IMG/VR virus record: IMGVR_UViG_3300017759_000017
Span: 1-41,761 of that record
DNA: 41,761 nucleotides
From: a virus
Direction: 5' to 3' (one strand)
Every line of letters begins with the position of its first letter. Positions within the stretch are counted from its first letter, which is position 1. Shown here piece by piece: positions 1 through 6,535 of this stretch. The position numbers and the translations under genes were made by a program. The notes under the pieces are model-generated. The model was not told where the DNA came from, did no database searches, and saw only the letters and a list, made by a program, of their open reading frames with translations.

Positions 1-1624
1 AGACTTTCTCCTTAAAAGGGTTTTCAATCTCAGTCATTCTACCATTATCATCTGACCATAATAAATAAGAAGCTACACCAGTTGTACCTGCATATCTATT
101 TTTTAAGACTCTAATAGTTGAAGTATTACTGGCTATCTCATCATCATCTTGTTGGTTTCTTTCCATACCAATCACTGCATCACTAAGTTGTGCGATTGAA
201 TGTGAACCTCTAAGATGTGAGAGAGATACCTGCTTACCTTCTTCATGACCTTTATCATTATCAAGTCTTCGTAAGTGACAGGCAAGTATGATACCAATCT
301 TAACTTCTGAACATAAACTTCTGAGCTTAGTCATCAGCATGTCAATAGCTTTTCTTTCATTGCCATCATCTCTGCCTGAGATAATCAAACTTAAATGGTC
401 AAGGACAATCCACTTACAATCACAACCTTTAGCCATGTATCGTATACGATTGATGACATCATCATCTTCCATAGAACCAAAGTGGTCATAGATAACTAAC
501 CTATTACCCTTCATTTCTGCAGACCATTTATGTAAATCTTCTTTAGATTGTTTCTTCCACTCCTCAGGTTTATGTAACTGTTTGTTAACATGTATACCTA
601 CGAGTCCTCTGAAAGTTCTCTTGTGTTCTTCTTCAAGAAACATCAGACCAATACTGTCCTCAGTATTCTTCCAGATATGATAAACTAATTCTCTAAGTAG
701 AGAAGACTTACCCATACCAGTACCTGATGTAAGAGTAACAAGTTCTCCCACTCTCATACCATAAAGTTTTTTATTGAGTCCTTCATATGGATATGAAATA
801 GAGTGTACTTCTTTCTCATCCCACAAAGTATCTTGTATATCATCAAAGGTAACAATACCTGCAGGAGTAAATGACTTAGCATTCCACCAGTTTCTCATGA
901 AGTGTTCTCTCTTGCCAGTCTTTAGATACTCATTAGCATCTTTCAAATCAAGGTTAACAACCTTACATTTGTTAGGTGAAAATAATTGTGCAACTTTACT
1001 AGCTGTTGCCCTACCTATCTCATCATTATCAAAACAGATAACTATATTCTCAAAGCTATTCAGGTATTCAAAGTTATGTTTACAATCTCTAACTGCTGAA
1101 GCTACTCCATTCTTAATGGAAACACTTGCCCATTTAGAACCCATCATTTCGTAGGCAGATAAGGCATCACATTCTCCTTCACATATAGTAAGATACTTAC
1201 ATGAACCTTCAGGAAATAAATGTTGTCCAAACAATTGTGCTGAACCAAAGTTACCTTGAGCAGTAAACTCTTTGGGTAAGGTTCTTATCTTATTAGCTAC
1301 ATGTTTTCTAGTGCTATCATAAAAAGGATAGATATGTTTTGTAACCATACCATTGTTAGTAATGGTAGTCACACCATATTTACTAGCAGTATCTTGAGAT
1401 ATATTTCTATCTCTCAAAGATGTAGTCTGTCCAGTAAATAAACTACTGTATGTATTATTGTAGGTGTTTGTCATTGGTATCACTTCTCCTTCTCCTTTCT
1501 CGTGGTAACCACAGTCAGGTGTGAAACAATAAGCATGTCCATCACTGTATCTACCTAAGTTATTTTTACTGCCACACTTTGGACAGTTCTCATGCTTAAC
1601 AAATTGACTTTCATTCTGTATCAT
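1..1624 (-). CDS. T7 gp4-like bifunctional DNA primase-helicase (3' end cut by window edge)
   Basis: I translated this gene by hand; 541 codons lie in the window and no stop is reached. Residues about 14-38 form a zinc ribbon (CPKC, then CFTPDC) as in the T7 gp4 primase. A TOPRIM motif (ICEGECDALSA) lies near 147-157 and the acidic FDNDEIGRA near 198-206. The helicase has a P-loop (TSGTGMGKSS) near 299-308 and a Walker B-type WIVLDH near 405-410. The protein would unwind DNA at the phage fork and lay primers. T7 gp4 is 566 residues, so little is missing. The start ATG follows AGGGG at a short distance. It is the last gene seen in the leftward unit, downstream of the DUF3310 and endolysin genes, an order that recalls T7. 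Confidence 0.95.
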   Translation of the reverse strand, partial: MIQNESQFVKHENCPKCGSKNNLGRYSDGHAYCFTPDCGYHEKGEGEVIPMTNTYNNTYSSLFTGQTTSLRDRNISQDTASKYGVTTITNNGMVTKHIYPFYDSTRKHVANKIRTLPKEFTAQGNFGSAQLFGQHLFPEGSCKYLTICEGECDALSAYEMMGSKWASVSIKNGVASAVRDCKHNFEYLNSFENIVICFDNDEIGRATASKVAQLFSPNKCKVVNLDLKDANEYLKTGKREHFMRNWWNAKSFTPAGIVTFDDIQDTLWDEKEVHSISYPYEGLNKKLYGMRVGELVTLTSGTGMGKSSLLRELVYHIWKNTEDSIGLMFLEEEHKRTFRGLVGIHVNKQLHKPEEWKKQSKEDLHKWSAEMKGNRLVIYDHFGSMEDDDVINRIRYMAKGCDCKWIVLDHLSLIISGRDDGNERKAIDMLMTKLRSLCSEVKIGIILACHLRRLDNDKGHEEGKQVSLSHLRGSHSIAQLSDAVIGMERNQQDDDEIASNTSTIRVLKNRYAGTTGVASYLLWSDDNGRMTEIENPFKEKV

Positions 1625-1632
1625 ATTAACCC

Positions 1633-1938
1633 CTAATGTAATGTTGTTTTATTTTTTTTGTTTGTTAGCTTACTAAACTTATCGTGAAACTCTTCTTCTT
1701 CAGATGGTAACTTACCCTGTTTCTCTAAGTCTATTTCAATAAGTTCTTGCATAGCATCATTCAATGCATTCTGTATTGTTAAGTACCCATATATTTGTTC
1801 TTCAGCTTTTGTTATTGCTAATAAAGATAAGACTCTTGCCATTACATATAATGTTTCTGGCTCATCATTATCTCTTAACAAGAGAAGAACTTGTTTGTAG
1901 AAGTCAGTCGTTAGTTTTTCCTTCTGGTCTTTGTCCAT
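1633..1938 (-). CDS. hypothetical protein, 101 aa, helical and acidic
   Basis: An unrecognised small protein starting MDKDQKEKL. It is rich in Leu, Glu and Lys, has no cysteine or membrane segment, and is probably all-helical with a charged C-terminus (PSEEEEFHDKF). It ends 8 bases before the primase-helicase start, so it is very likely translated from the same leftward mRNA. Its own start overlaps the 3' end of the next upstream small gene. No function can be assigned. Confidence 0.7.
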   Translation of the reverse strand: MDKDQKEKLTTDFYKQVLLLLRDNDEPETLYVMARVLSLLAITKAEEQIYGYLTIQNALNDAMQELIEIDLEKQGKLPSEEEEFHDKFSKLTNKKNKTTLH

Positions 1939-2068
1939 AGTCTTCTATTCCTTCTATAAAAGTATTAATATCATGTAGGCTAAGAGACTTAATGTTGCTT
2001 TCCCCACTTGCAGTTAAAACAAAATCAGTAATAGATGTAGGTAATTCGTCATAAGTTTTATATTTCAT
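1904..2068 (-). CDS. hypothetical small protein, 54 aa
   Basis: A short reading frame starting MKYKTYDELP. It overlaps the upstream DUF3310 gene by 11 bases and the downstream 101-residue gene by 35 bases. Without it there would be a 119-base gap in an operon where nearly all genes touch or overlap. The composition is normal for the neighbourhood, with many Ser, Asp and Glu residues. There is no recognisable domain. The 35-base overlap with the next gene is long, which lowers confidence. Confidence 0.5.
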   Translation of the reverse strand: MKYKTYDELPTSITDFVLTASGESNIKSLSLHDINTFIEGIEDYGQRPEGKTND

Positions 2069-2348
2069 AGTCATGTGCACCCTCTTTAAATCCTTTCATG
2101 ATTAATTGTTTTCTTTTTAGTTCTGCATTATGAACTACTTCAATTAATTTGTCAAGATACCATTTTGCTTTTTGCAAATCTTCCAAAGGTTTACCCTTGT
2201 AATTGTATCGCCACAAATATTTTAAGTTGTTACCTTTTAAGTAACCTTTAAATTCTTCTTCAGTCATTGATGCTTGTATGGCATCTATACATTCCACCCC
2301 ATGTTTATTATAATGAGGTGGATTATTTACTAAGTCTATCTTGTTCAT
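2058..2348 (-). CDS. DUF3310 family protein (relative of T7 gp1.7 nucleotide kinase)
   Basis: The sequence has the hallmarks of DUF3310: NPPHY near residue 9, GVECIDAIQ near 17-25, then LKYLWRYNYKGKPLEDLQKA and KWYLDKLI. The family includes T7 gp1.7, a nucleotide kinase acting on dTMP/dGMP-type substrates. Kinase activity in this short version is inference, since DUF3310 also occurs as a small stand-alone protein of unknown role. The gene overlaps its upstream neighbour by 4 bases and lies two genes before the primase-helicase, in keeping with a role in nucleotide metabolism during replication. Confidence 0.85.
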   Translation of the reverse strand: MNKIDLVNNPPHYNKHGVECIDAIQASMTEEEFKGYLKGNNLKYLWRYNYKGKPLEDLQKAKWYLDKLIEVVHNAELKRKQLIMKGFKEGAHDYEI

Positions 2349-2704
2349 CTATACTCCTTCTTAAAACCACTACCACAATTAGGTTGGTACTGATAGTTGT
2401 AGTCCCATTTAATATCTTCTCGTTTCTTCAAAGGCACAAGAGGTTTTGGTTTTATATCTGGTAGCACCTCTCTGATTTCTTCTACCTTCTTTGCTTGGGT
2501 AGGTGTTAACTCTTTGAGATAAGGTTTTCTATGTTTCCATACTTCATTAGTAATACATATATAACCTGTTGCATTTTTTTCTTTTTGTTTATATCTTTCA
2601 AATACAGATTGACTATAAGAACAGTCAGGAATTTTACCAACATAAACTTCCTTCTCTCCTATGGGTGTATTCAATAGCATAAGTATTATAAATTCATTTA
2701 GCAT
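2345..2704 (-). CDS. hypothetical protein with hydrophobic N-terminus, 119 aa
   Basis: An unrecognised protein starting MLNEFIILMLLNT. The first 13 or so residues are hydrophobic and could be a short signal or anchor. The remainder is basic and Pro-rich, with cysteines at YIC and NCGSG. Its stop overlaps the DUF3310 start by 4 bases. The gene upstream also has a hydrophobic N-terminus and a similar YVGK segment, so the two may be related or act as a pair in the envelope. No lipobox is visible. Confidence 0.65.
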   Translation of the reverse strand: MLNEFIILMLLNTPIGEKEVYVGKIPDCSYSQSVFERYKQKEKNATGYICITNEVWKHRKPYLKELTPTQAKKVEEIREVLPDIKPKPLVPLKKREDIKWDYNYQYQPNCGSGFKKEYR

Positions 2705-2913
2705 TATCTATTCTCCTTTGTTATACATTTTTGTTTATAGTAAACATTACCTAGTAATGTAAGACTAGGATTAACTGGGTTGGGTGTAGACTTACCTACA
2801 TATTCCCACTTACAATTCATAGTCTTGTTATTACTAGCTCGTTGATGGAAGAAGTCTGCATTGTTTAACGAGTAAAGATTAAATACAAAACCTATTACCA
2901 AACTTTCAATCAT
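2704..2913 (-). CDS. hypothetical protein with hydrophobic N-terminus, 69 aa
   Basis: A small protein starting MIESLVIGFVFNLYS, giving a hydrophobic stretch at residues 4-14, followed by a polar body with two cysteines (NCKWEYVGK and KQKCI). The stop and the ATG of the next gene share one base, indicating coupled translation. It lies just after the endolysin gene, which makes a role at the membrane possible, but it does not look like a classical holin (one short hydrophobic segment) or a spanin (no lipobox). Unknown function. Confidence 0.6.
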   Translation of the reverse strand: MIESLVIGFVFNLYSLNNADFFHQRASNNKTMNCKWEYVGKSTPNPVNPSLTLLGNVYYKQKCITKENR

Positions 2914-2936
2914 AATTATTTTCTTTCTGTTTAAGA

Positions 2937-3356
2937 TTAATATACATACAGAACTTGGGGGAGTTCTGTGTAGTCACTTCGCCTATCTATGTGTATGAAT
3001 GTCTTAGCCACACCAACAGACCACCCTCGTTTCAAGGCAAGTTCAACTAAGTCCTTGCGAGATACACCATCTGAACATGCGACATCAACTGCACATGTAT
3101 CTGTGTTGTATTTTGTATTACCTATTTTATGGAATGAGTTAGCACTCGCAGGATAACCACGAGACCTCAACCAATCATTGTGTTCTTGTGAACGACATGC
3201 TGAAGTAATAGTCATAGGTTTATTATACTCCATTCTAAATGCTATAAGTGTAGACAAAAATCCTTCTTGTAAAACTACATCATGACTTGTAGGACATTCT
3301 AGTTCTAAATCATTAAAGAAACTATTGTCGTTGTAATTTTTCCTTAAGCTCATCAT
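2937..3356 (-). CDS. peptidase M15-type endolysin (peptidoglycan endopeptidase)
   Basis: This matches the phage M15 (D-Ala-D-Ala carboxypeptidase-like) fold used as an endolysin. SACRSQEHNDWL near residues 52-63, SFHKIGNTKYNTDTCAVDVACSD with the zinc-binding His and Asp near 74-92, and FIHIDRR near 120-126 with the third zinc ligand. The expected H-x(n)-D...H pattern is complete, so it should be active on peptidoglycan cross-links. There is no signal peptide, so it would need a holin, which I do not see in the window. Two in-frame ATGs (3356, 3353) follow GAAAGGAAA; the second has the better spacing. As in T7, the lysis enzyme lies just before the helicase end of the replication genes. Confidence 0.85.
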   Translation of the reverse strand: MMSLRKNYNDNSFFNDLELECPTSHDVVLQEGFLSTLIAFRMEYNKPMTITSACRSQEHNDWLRSRGYPASANSFHKIGNTKYNTDTCAVDVACSDGVSRKDLVELALKRGWSVGVAKTFIHIDRRSDYTELPQVLYVY

Positions 3357-3450
3357 TTTCCTTTCTTAATTCTTTTAATTTCTTATAAGAATTATATAAT
3401 TGTTCAGTTAACATTTGTATTTCTTTTTCATAAGTCTCTTTGGGTATCAT
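3322..3450 (-). CDS. small coiled-coil protein, 42 aa
   Basis: This tiny gene starts MIPKETYEKE and is almost wholly charged heptad-like helix (YKKLKELRKENDELKEKL). Evidence that it is translated is strong: its ATG is preceded by AAGGAGGTAAC, the best ribosome binding site I noticed in the left arm, and it is the first gene after a perfect consensus promoter. Its 3' end overlaps the endolysin start by 35 bases. Lacking a membrane segment or lipobox, it is not a normal spanin. It may be a regulator or a leader peptide coupling translation to the endolysin. Confidence 0.65.
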   Translation of the reverse strand: MIPKETYEKEIQMLTEQLYNSYKKLKELRKENDELKEKLQRQ

Positions 3451-3482
3451 CTTTTTGTTACCTCCTTGTTAAATATAAGAAA

Positions 3483-3511
3483 ATTATACAGTTTTCTATA
3501 AATCATGTCAA
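3483..3511 (-). promoter_or_regulatory. perfect-consensus sigma-70 promoter, leftward
   Basis: On the minus strand TTGACA (3506-3511) is followed by exactly 17 bases and then TATAAT (3483-3488), a 12/12 match to the bacterial vegetative consensus. Transcription should start near 3476 and read the coiled-coil gene, endolysin, DUF3310 and primase-helicase genes. It sits in the only sizeable gap (3451-3565) in this part of the operon. Confidence 0.85.
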
Positions 3512-3546
3512 ACTTATTCAACCATAGTCAAATTACTGACAGTATT

Positions 3547-3566
3547 ATGTTGTATTATTACAACAT
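3547..3566. promoter_or_regulatory. 20-bp perfect palindromic arms, hairpin or operator
   Basis: ATGTTGTA (3547-3554) and TACAACAT (3559-3566) are perfect inverted arms around a TTAT loop. The element ends on the first base of the stop codon of the upstream leftward gene and lies 35 bases upstream of the perfect promoter. No T-tract follows on the minus strand, so it is a poor intrinsic terminator. A protein operator or an mRNA 3'-end hairpin is more likely. Confidence 0.5.
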
Positions 3567-3811
3567 TACTCTTCAAAGTAATCTTTAATCTCCTCTGGTG
3601 TCAAAAGATTGACAAGTATAGGTGTGTCTTCACCTATATATGCACCTTCAATATTAAAATCTATAAACTCAAGTGCTTCTTCATAAGACATACCATCTCT
3701 TTTAACCAACTTGGTTATCATTTTCTGTTTGTCATAGATAAATACACTCAGCATACCACTTCGTGTACCTACACCTATGATACAGTCATCATAGTCATCC
3801 CATATTTTCAT
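3566..3811 (-). CDS. conserved phage hypothetical protein, 81 aa, acidic
   Basis: Starts MKIWDDYDDCIIGVGTRSG. The segment RDGMSYEEALEFIDFNIEGAYIGEDTP looks like a conserved motif seen in small phage proteins of unknown function (from memory, not searched). It is acidic, with no membrane segment. Its ATG overlaps the stop of the upstream gene by one base, so translation is coupled. It is the last gene of the small-gene array before the internal promoter region. Confidence 0.7.
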   Translation of the reverse strand: MKIWDDYDDCIIGVGTRSGMLSVFIYDKQKMITKLVKRDGMSYEEALEFIDFNIEGAYIGEDTPILVNLLTPEEIKDYFEE

Positions 3812-3960
3812 TACTCATTCTCCTTCACTACATCTTTAAGTTTTGATGTATCAAATTCATATAATTCAGTAAGTCCATCATTAGAGCAGGAAGTAGTATA
3901 AGGTACTGGACATGACCCTAACCATTCATCAAACTCTTTCATTGTAATTAATACTTTCAT
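3811..3960 (-). CDS. hypothetical small protein, 49 aa
   Basis: Starts MKVLITMKEFDEWLG and carries two Cys (GSCPVP, TSCSND). It exactly fills the space between its neighbours: its ATG overlaps the upstream stop as ATGA, and its stop shares a base with the downstream ATG. These double couplings are the main support. No domain is recognised. Confidence 0.65.
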   Translation of the reverse strand: MKVLITMKEFDEWLGSCPVPYTTSCSNDGLTELYEFDTSKLKDVVKENE

Positions 3961-4256
3961 CTATCTCTCCTTTCTTTTATTGCAAGTTCGTGTAGCCATC
4001 CATCACCTCCAAAGGGAAAAGCTATAAAACATTCGTACAAAAACTCTGCTTGTTTTATACTTATGCTTTTAGTAGACACAACACTAATATCTCTATAGTC
4101 ATCTTGCTCACCACCATTGCCATCTTCTATGGAATCAGGAAATATATCTCTGATTAGTTCTTTCTTATCTCTCACATCAGTATCATCTTGATGTATAAGA
4201 TAGTCATAATACTCATTGAAACCATCAATGATTCTATATTGTACTAATATTGGCAT
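3957..4256 (-). CDS. hypothetical protein, 99 aa, acidic
   Basis: I prefer the ATG at 4256 (MPILVQYRIID) to the GTG one codon earlier: AAAGGAG is well placed before it and the upstream stop overlaps it. The middle is very acidic (HQDDTDVRDKKEL, DSIEDGNGGEQDDYRD); the C-terminus has a hydrophobic Phe/Gly patch (FIAFPFGGDGWLHEL). No known family. It belongs to the acidic small-gene array. Confidence 0.65.
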   Translation of the reverse strand: MPILVQYRIIDGFNEYYDYLIHQDDTDVRDKKELIRDIFPDSIEDGNGGEQDDYRDISVVSTKSISIKQAEFLYECFIAFPFGGDGWLHELAIKERRDR

Positions 4257-4447
4257 CACTCACTCCTTTCTATTTTTATATGCCACCTATACTCAGGTTC
4301 TGAGATAGCATCTATAAACCTTGTATGTATTTTTAGTCCATGTTTTTTTAATAAAGAATTAATAACAGGTATCCCCTCTTTAAATCCTTCAGAGTAATAG
4401 CTATCGTGAAAGCCTAATTCTTTTATCTCATCTTTTACTTTACTCAT
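4256..4447 (-). CDS. hypothetical protein, 63 aa
   Basis: Starts MSKVKDEIKELGFHDSYYSEGFKEGIPVINSLLKKHG. The first half looks helical, the second more beta-like (YRWHIKIERSE). It overlaps the upstream zinc-ribbon gene by 8 bases and the downstream gene by one base. No recognisable motif. Confidence 0.65.
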   Translation of the reverse strand: MSKVKDEIKELGFHDSYYSEGFKEGIPVINSLLKKHGLKIHTRFIDAISEPEYRWHIKIERSE

Positions 4448-4607
4448 CTTTCATCTCCTCAATCATTGCATCTATTTCCTCTGAACAGAAACCACATACC
4501 CACCCTTCAACATCACGAGGGTATCTATTAACAAACCTACCACTACCAAAGTGGCAAGGTTCACCACACTCCACACATATCTGTGAATCAAATAAATCTT
4601 TAGTCAT
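4440..4607 (-). CDS. small zinc-ribbon protein, 55 aa
   Basis: Hand-translated, starting MTKDLFDSQICVECG. Two CxxC knuckles, CVECGEPC near residues 11-18 and CGFC near 38-41, are separated by about 20 residues. This is a zinc-ribbon arrangement suited to binding nucleic acid or protein. A helical acidic tail follows (EEIDAMIEEMKDE). It overlaps the neighbours on both sides by 8 bases. Viral zinc ribbons of this size often modulate transcription; that role is inference. Confidence 0.65.
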   Translation of the reverse strand: MTKDLFDSQICVECGEPCHFGSGRFVNRYPRDVEGWVCGFCSEEIDAMIEEMKDE

Positions 4608-4710
4608 CAGTTATCTCCTTTCTACAAAGTTCACATAGATTGTGTTCATCATAAGGTGGTTCATCTTTGTGAAATATCTCGTTACAGTTAACACATTCAT
4701 ACTCACCCAT
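4600..4710 (-). CDS. small zinc-ribbon protein, 36 aa
   Basis: Starts MGEYECVNCNEIFHKDEPPY. Two CxxC pairs (CVNC near 6-9, CELC near 26-29) make a minimal zinc ribbon with almost nothing else. Its GAAAGGAG-type internal sequence also serves as the ribosome binding site of the next gene, and it overlaps that gene by 8 bases. Being directly next to a second zinc-ribbon gene suggests a related role or an old duplication. Confidence 0.6.
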   Translation of the reverse strand: MGEYECVNCNEIFHKDEPPYDEHNLCELCRKEITDD

Positions 4711-4740
4711 CACTCACTCCTTTCTTTTTTTATTATAGGT

Positions 4741-4881
4741 TTACTCATCTTCATTATATCCTTCATAGTCTAAAAGTTTTAATTTTAATCTATCATTAGG
4801 GTTTGGATTATCAAATCCAAAATGTTCCCAAATTTCAAGACATTCATCTCCATATAAATATACCCATTTCTTTTTACTCAT
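4741..4881 (-). CDS. hypothetical protein, 46 aa
   Basis: Three consecutive ATGs occur at 4887, 4884 and 4881. GGAGG directly abuts the first, so the third (MSKKKWVYLYGDE) has the right spacing and is chosen. The body is aromatic-rich and acidic at the end (YEGYNEDE). Its start overlaps the stop of the upstream gene by 8 bases, while 30 bases separate its end from the zinc-ribbon gene downstream. No family recognised. Confidence 0.6.
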   Translation of the reverse strand: MSKKKWVYLYGDECLEIWEHFGFDNPNPNDRLKLKLLDYEGYNEDE

Positions 4882-5011
4882 CATCATCCTCCTTGTCTAA
4901 ATCAAACCTAATCCATATTGATGCACCTGCTTCATCACTGAAGTGTTCAACTTCTTCATAATCAACTGGTGCATTTTCATCTAACCATTTAATAAATTCT
5001 TTTTCATTCAT
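4874..5011 (-). CDS. hypothetical protein, 45 aa, strongly acidic
   Basis: Starts MNEKEFIKWLDENAPVDYEEVEHFSDE. About 17 Asp/Glu against 4 Lys/Arg, ending KEDDDE. It overlaps the genes on both sides by 8 bases. The charge and size would fit a DNA-mimic type inhibitor, but nothing specific shows this. Confidence 0.6.
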   Translation of the reverse strand: MNEKEFIKWLDENAPVDYEEVEHFSDEAGASIWIRFDLDKEDDDE

Positions 5012-5288
5012 CTCTCATCTCCTCTTCAACCTCAAACTCAAGTCTGCTTTGTATGGCAGACATAAGCACAAGCATTGCTTGGTTAGGGTTAGGTGCAAAG
5101 TCATAGCTCATATCAGTAGCTACTTCTGACAAGGCAGTTGCCACTGTCAAAGGACTAAACTTTTTCTGCAAAGCTTTGCTAACTACCTTCTCAAGCTCAG
5201 TAACTACCCATTCAAGTTGCTCTTCAACATGCACATTAGTATCTTTAAATTTCTTTTTACTTTTAATATCGTATATATTATCACTCAT
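5004..5288 (-). CDS. hypothetical protein, 94 aa, helical
   Basis: I choose the ATG at 5288 (MSDNIYDIKSKKKF), whose first base pairs with the upstream stop as TAATG, over a TTG two codons earlier. A mostly helical protein with VEEQLEWVVTELEKVVSKALQKKFSPLTVATALSEVA and an acidic C-terminus. The pattern of a long amphipathic pair of helices suggests oligomerisation. Unknown family. Confidence 0.65.
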   Translation of the reverse strand: MSDNIYDIKSKKKFKDTNVHVEEQLEWVVTELEKVVSKALQKKFSPLTVATALSEVATDMSYDFAPNPNQAMLVLMSAIQSRLEFEVEEEMRDE

Positions 5289-5497
5289 TAGCAATCCTTC
5301 ATCTTTCTATAGGTGTCAAAGTTTCTAGGGTTCTCAAGTTTATATTCTTCTAAGTCAAACATAAATGTTAACTCGTCTGTCTCATATATTTCTTCAACAA
5401 TAAACTCGTCTACCCCCATTTCAAGTAGATAGTTTTCAGTCACAGATTTTCTTGAACCAGTGTCTGTGTTAGTCAATATAAATTTTTGGCTATTCAT
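5288..5497 (-). CDS. hypothetical protein, 69 aa, acidic
   Basis: Starts MNSQKFILTNTDTGSRKSVTENYLLEMGVDEF. Strongly acidic in the centre (VEEIYETDELTFMFDLEEY), basic near the end. Overlaps the upstream gene by 8 bases and the downstream gene by one base. Part of the acidic small-gene array; no function can be assigned. Confidence 0.65.
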   Translation of the reverse strand: MNSQKFILTNTDTGSRKSVTENYLLEMGVDEFIVEEIYETDELTFMFDLEEYKLENPRNFDTYRKMKDC

Positions 5498-5720
5498 TTT
5501 TACTCCAATCTTTTTTAAGTTTATTAATTACCTCGTCAGGTTGTTCAACCATAGATTCTATTTGTTCATCTTGAATATTGGTAGGGTCACCATTGTTTAA
5601 TTCTTCATAGTCCCCTGCCCAAACTTTTTCTTCAACTTCTTCTATAGAAGAATCATCATCAACTTCTACTATGCATTGCCATTCAGCATTAGCATAGGTT
5701 GTTACAACATATTTTTTCAT
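5490..5720 (-). CDS. hypothetical protein, 76 aa, very acidic
   Basis: Starts MKKYVVTTYANAEWQCIVEVDDDSSIEEVEEKVWAGDYEEL. I count about 21 Asp/Glu and 7 Lys. A beta-hairpin-like N-terminus is followed by an acidic helix. Its ATG overlaps the upstream stop by one base. The charge would suit a protein that binds a basic surface of a host factor, which is speculation. Confidence 0.65.
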   Translation of the reverse strand: MKKYVVTTYANAEWQCIVEVDDDSSIEEVEEKVWAGDYEELNNGDPTNIQDEQIESMVEQPDEVINKLKKDWSKNE

Positions 5721-5950
5721 TAGTCTTTCTCCTTTGGATGTAGTGGAAACATAGTGTACTCACCATACTTTTCTTGGTGAAACTTTACATTACATTTCTC
5801 TGTTAAGTATTTTCGTAACTCTGAACCCTCATAACCCTCAGTGTCATACCATTTTTTCAAGGTTGGATTATCAAAATCCAATCTTAAAACTTCACTTGCG
5901 AATTGATTAGTCATATCAATATCTATTGGTGTCTTTAAATATTTACCCAT
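5720..5950 (-). CDS. hypothetical protein, 76 aa
   Basis: Starts MGKYLKTPIDIDMTNQFASEVLRLDF. Contains one Cys and many aromatic residues (KKWYDTEGYEGSELRKYLTEKCNVKFHQEKYGEY). Mixed charge. It ends on the first base of the next ATG and starts 4 bases after the preceding stop. No known domain. Confidence 0.65.
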   Translation of the reverse strand: MGKYLKTPIDIDMTNQFASEVLRLDFDNPTLKKWYDTEGYEGSELRKYLTEKCNVKFHQEKYGEYTMFPLHPKEKD

Positions 5951-5954
5951 TGTT

Positions 5955-6188
5955 TCACACTCCTTTGTATCTGTCCCATAGTTCTGGGTGTTTGTTTTTC
6001 ATGGCTTGGAATAATCCTTGTCCATTATAATTACCATACTTATTTTCATTGTCAATAAGTATATTGGCTAGTATGTGTAAGTCAACTACAGACATACCTT
6101 TAATCAAGGTTGCTACTTTTTTTATATCTCTTAACGAGTGAGATTTGTAATTGGACTTATTATTTTTTATGTTGATTGTTATAGTCAT
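5955..6188 (-). CDS. hypothetical protein, 77 aa, basic
   Basis: Starts MTITINIKNNKSNYKSHSLRDIKKVATLIKGM. Unlike its neighbours it is basic. A helical middle (DLHILANILIDNENKY) is followed by QGLFQAMKNKHPELWDRYKGV. This size and pattern could fit a small DNA-binding regulator, but I see no clear helix-turn-helix. Confidence 0.65.
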   Translation of the reverse strand: MTITINIKNNKSNYKSHSLRDIKKVATLIKGMSVVDLHILANILIDNENKYGNYNGQGLFQAMKNKHPELWDRYKGV

Positions 6189-6191
6189 TCG

Positions 6192-6380
6192 TTACTCCTT
6201 AAGTTTATATTTTGCTAATCTACCTATTGAAATTGTTTTTAATCTATACATAATGGGATTGTTATTACTTATGCATTCATACTGCACACACATTCCCTCA
6301 GTTGATAGGAGTGCATTCACCCCTCGTATAGTTATTTCAAAGGCATTTGCCTCGTCTTCATTATAAAATGTTAAGTTCAT
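6192..6380 (-). CDS. hypothetical protein, 62 aa
   Basis: The reading frame extends upstream to 6425, but the supported start is the ATG at 6380 (MNLTFYNEDEANAFE), preceded by TTAGGAG at good spacing. The longer version would run through the neighbouring membrane-protein gene. The predicted protein has two Cys (GMCVQYECIS). It starts 2 bases before the stop of the upstream gene. Unknown family. Confidence 0.6.
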   Translation of the reverse strand: MNLTFYNEDEANAFEITIRGVNALLSTEGMCVQYECISNNNPIMYRLKTISIGRLAKYKLKE

Positions 6381-6382
6381 AA

Positions 6383-6535
6383 TTAAACTCCTAATATTTG
6401 TTTTGAATAATATAATGCATAACATACTGTTCCAAGTATTGCAAACACTTTTATAAATAACATCTGCATTTTCTTTTTCCTTTCTTTTTCAAGTTGTTTA
6501 GTTCTTCGTAAGAGGTACACATTCTCTATGTTCAT
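6383..6535 (-). CDS. small single-pass membrane protein, 50 aa
   Basis: Hand-translated, starting MNIENVYLLRRTKQ. A highly basic N-terminal half (KQLEKERKKKMQ) precedes one hydrophobic helix at residues about 26-42 (LFIKVFAILGTVCYALYY). By the positive-inside rule the N-terminus should be cytoplasmic. Its ATG overlaps the upstream stop as ATGA. It could be a small membrane effector; one transmembrane segment with a charged N-terminus is also compatible with an antiholin-like or pinholin-like protein, but nothing proves this. Confidence 0.6.
   Translation of the reverse strand: MNIENVYLLRRTKQLEKERKKKMQMLFIKVFAILGTVCYALYYSKQILGV

Noticed and set aside
774-1154. 126-residue plus-strand reading frame
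   Set aside because: It lies wholly inside the primase-helicase gene on the other strand, which has clear zinc, TOPRIM and P-loop motifs.
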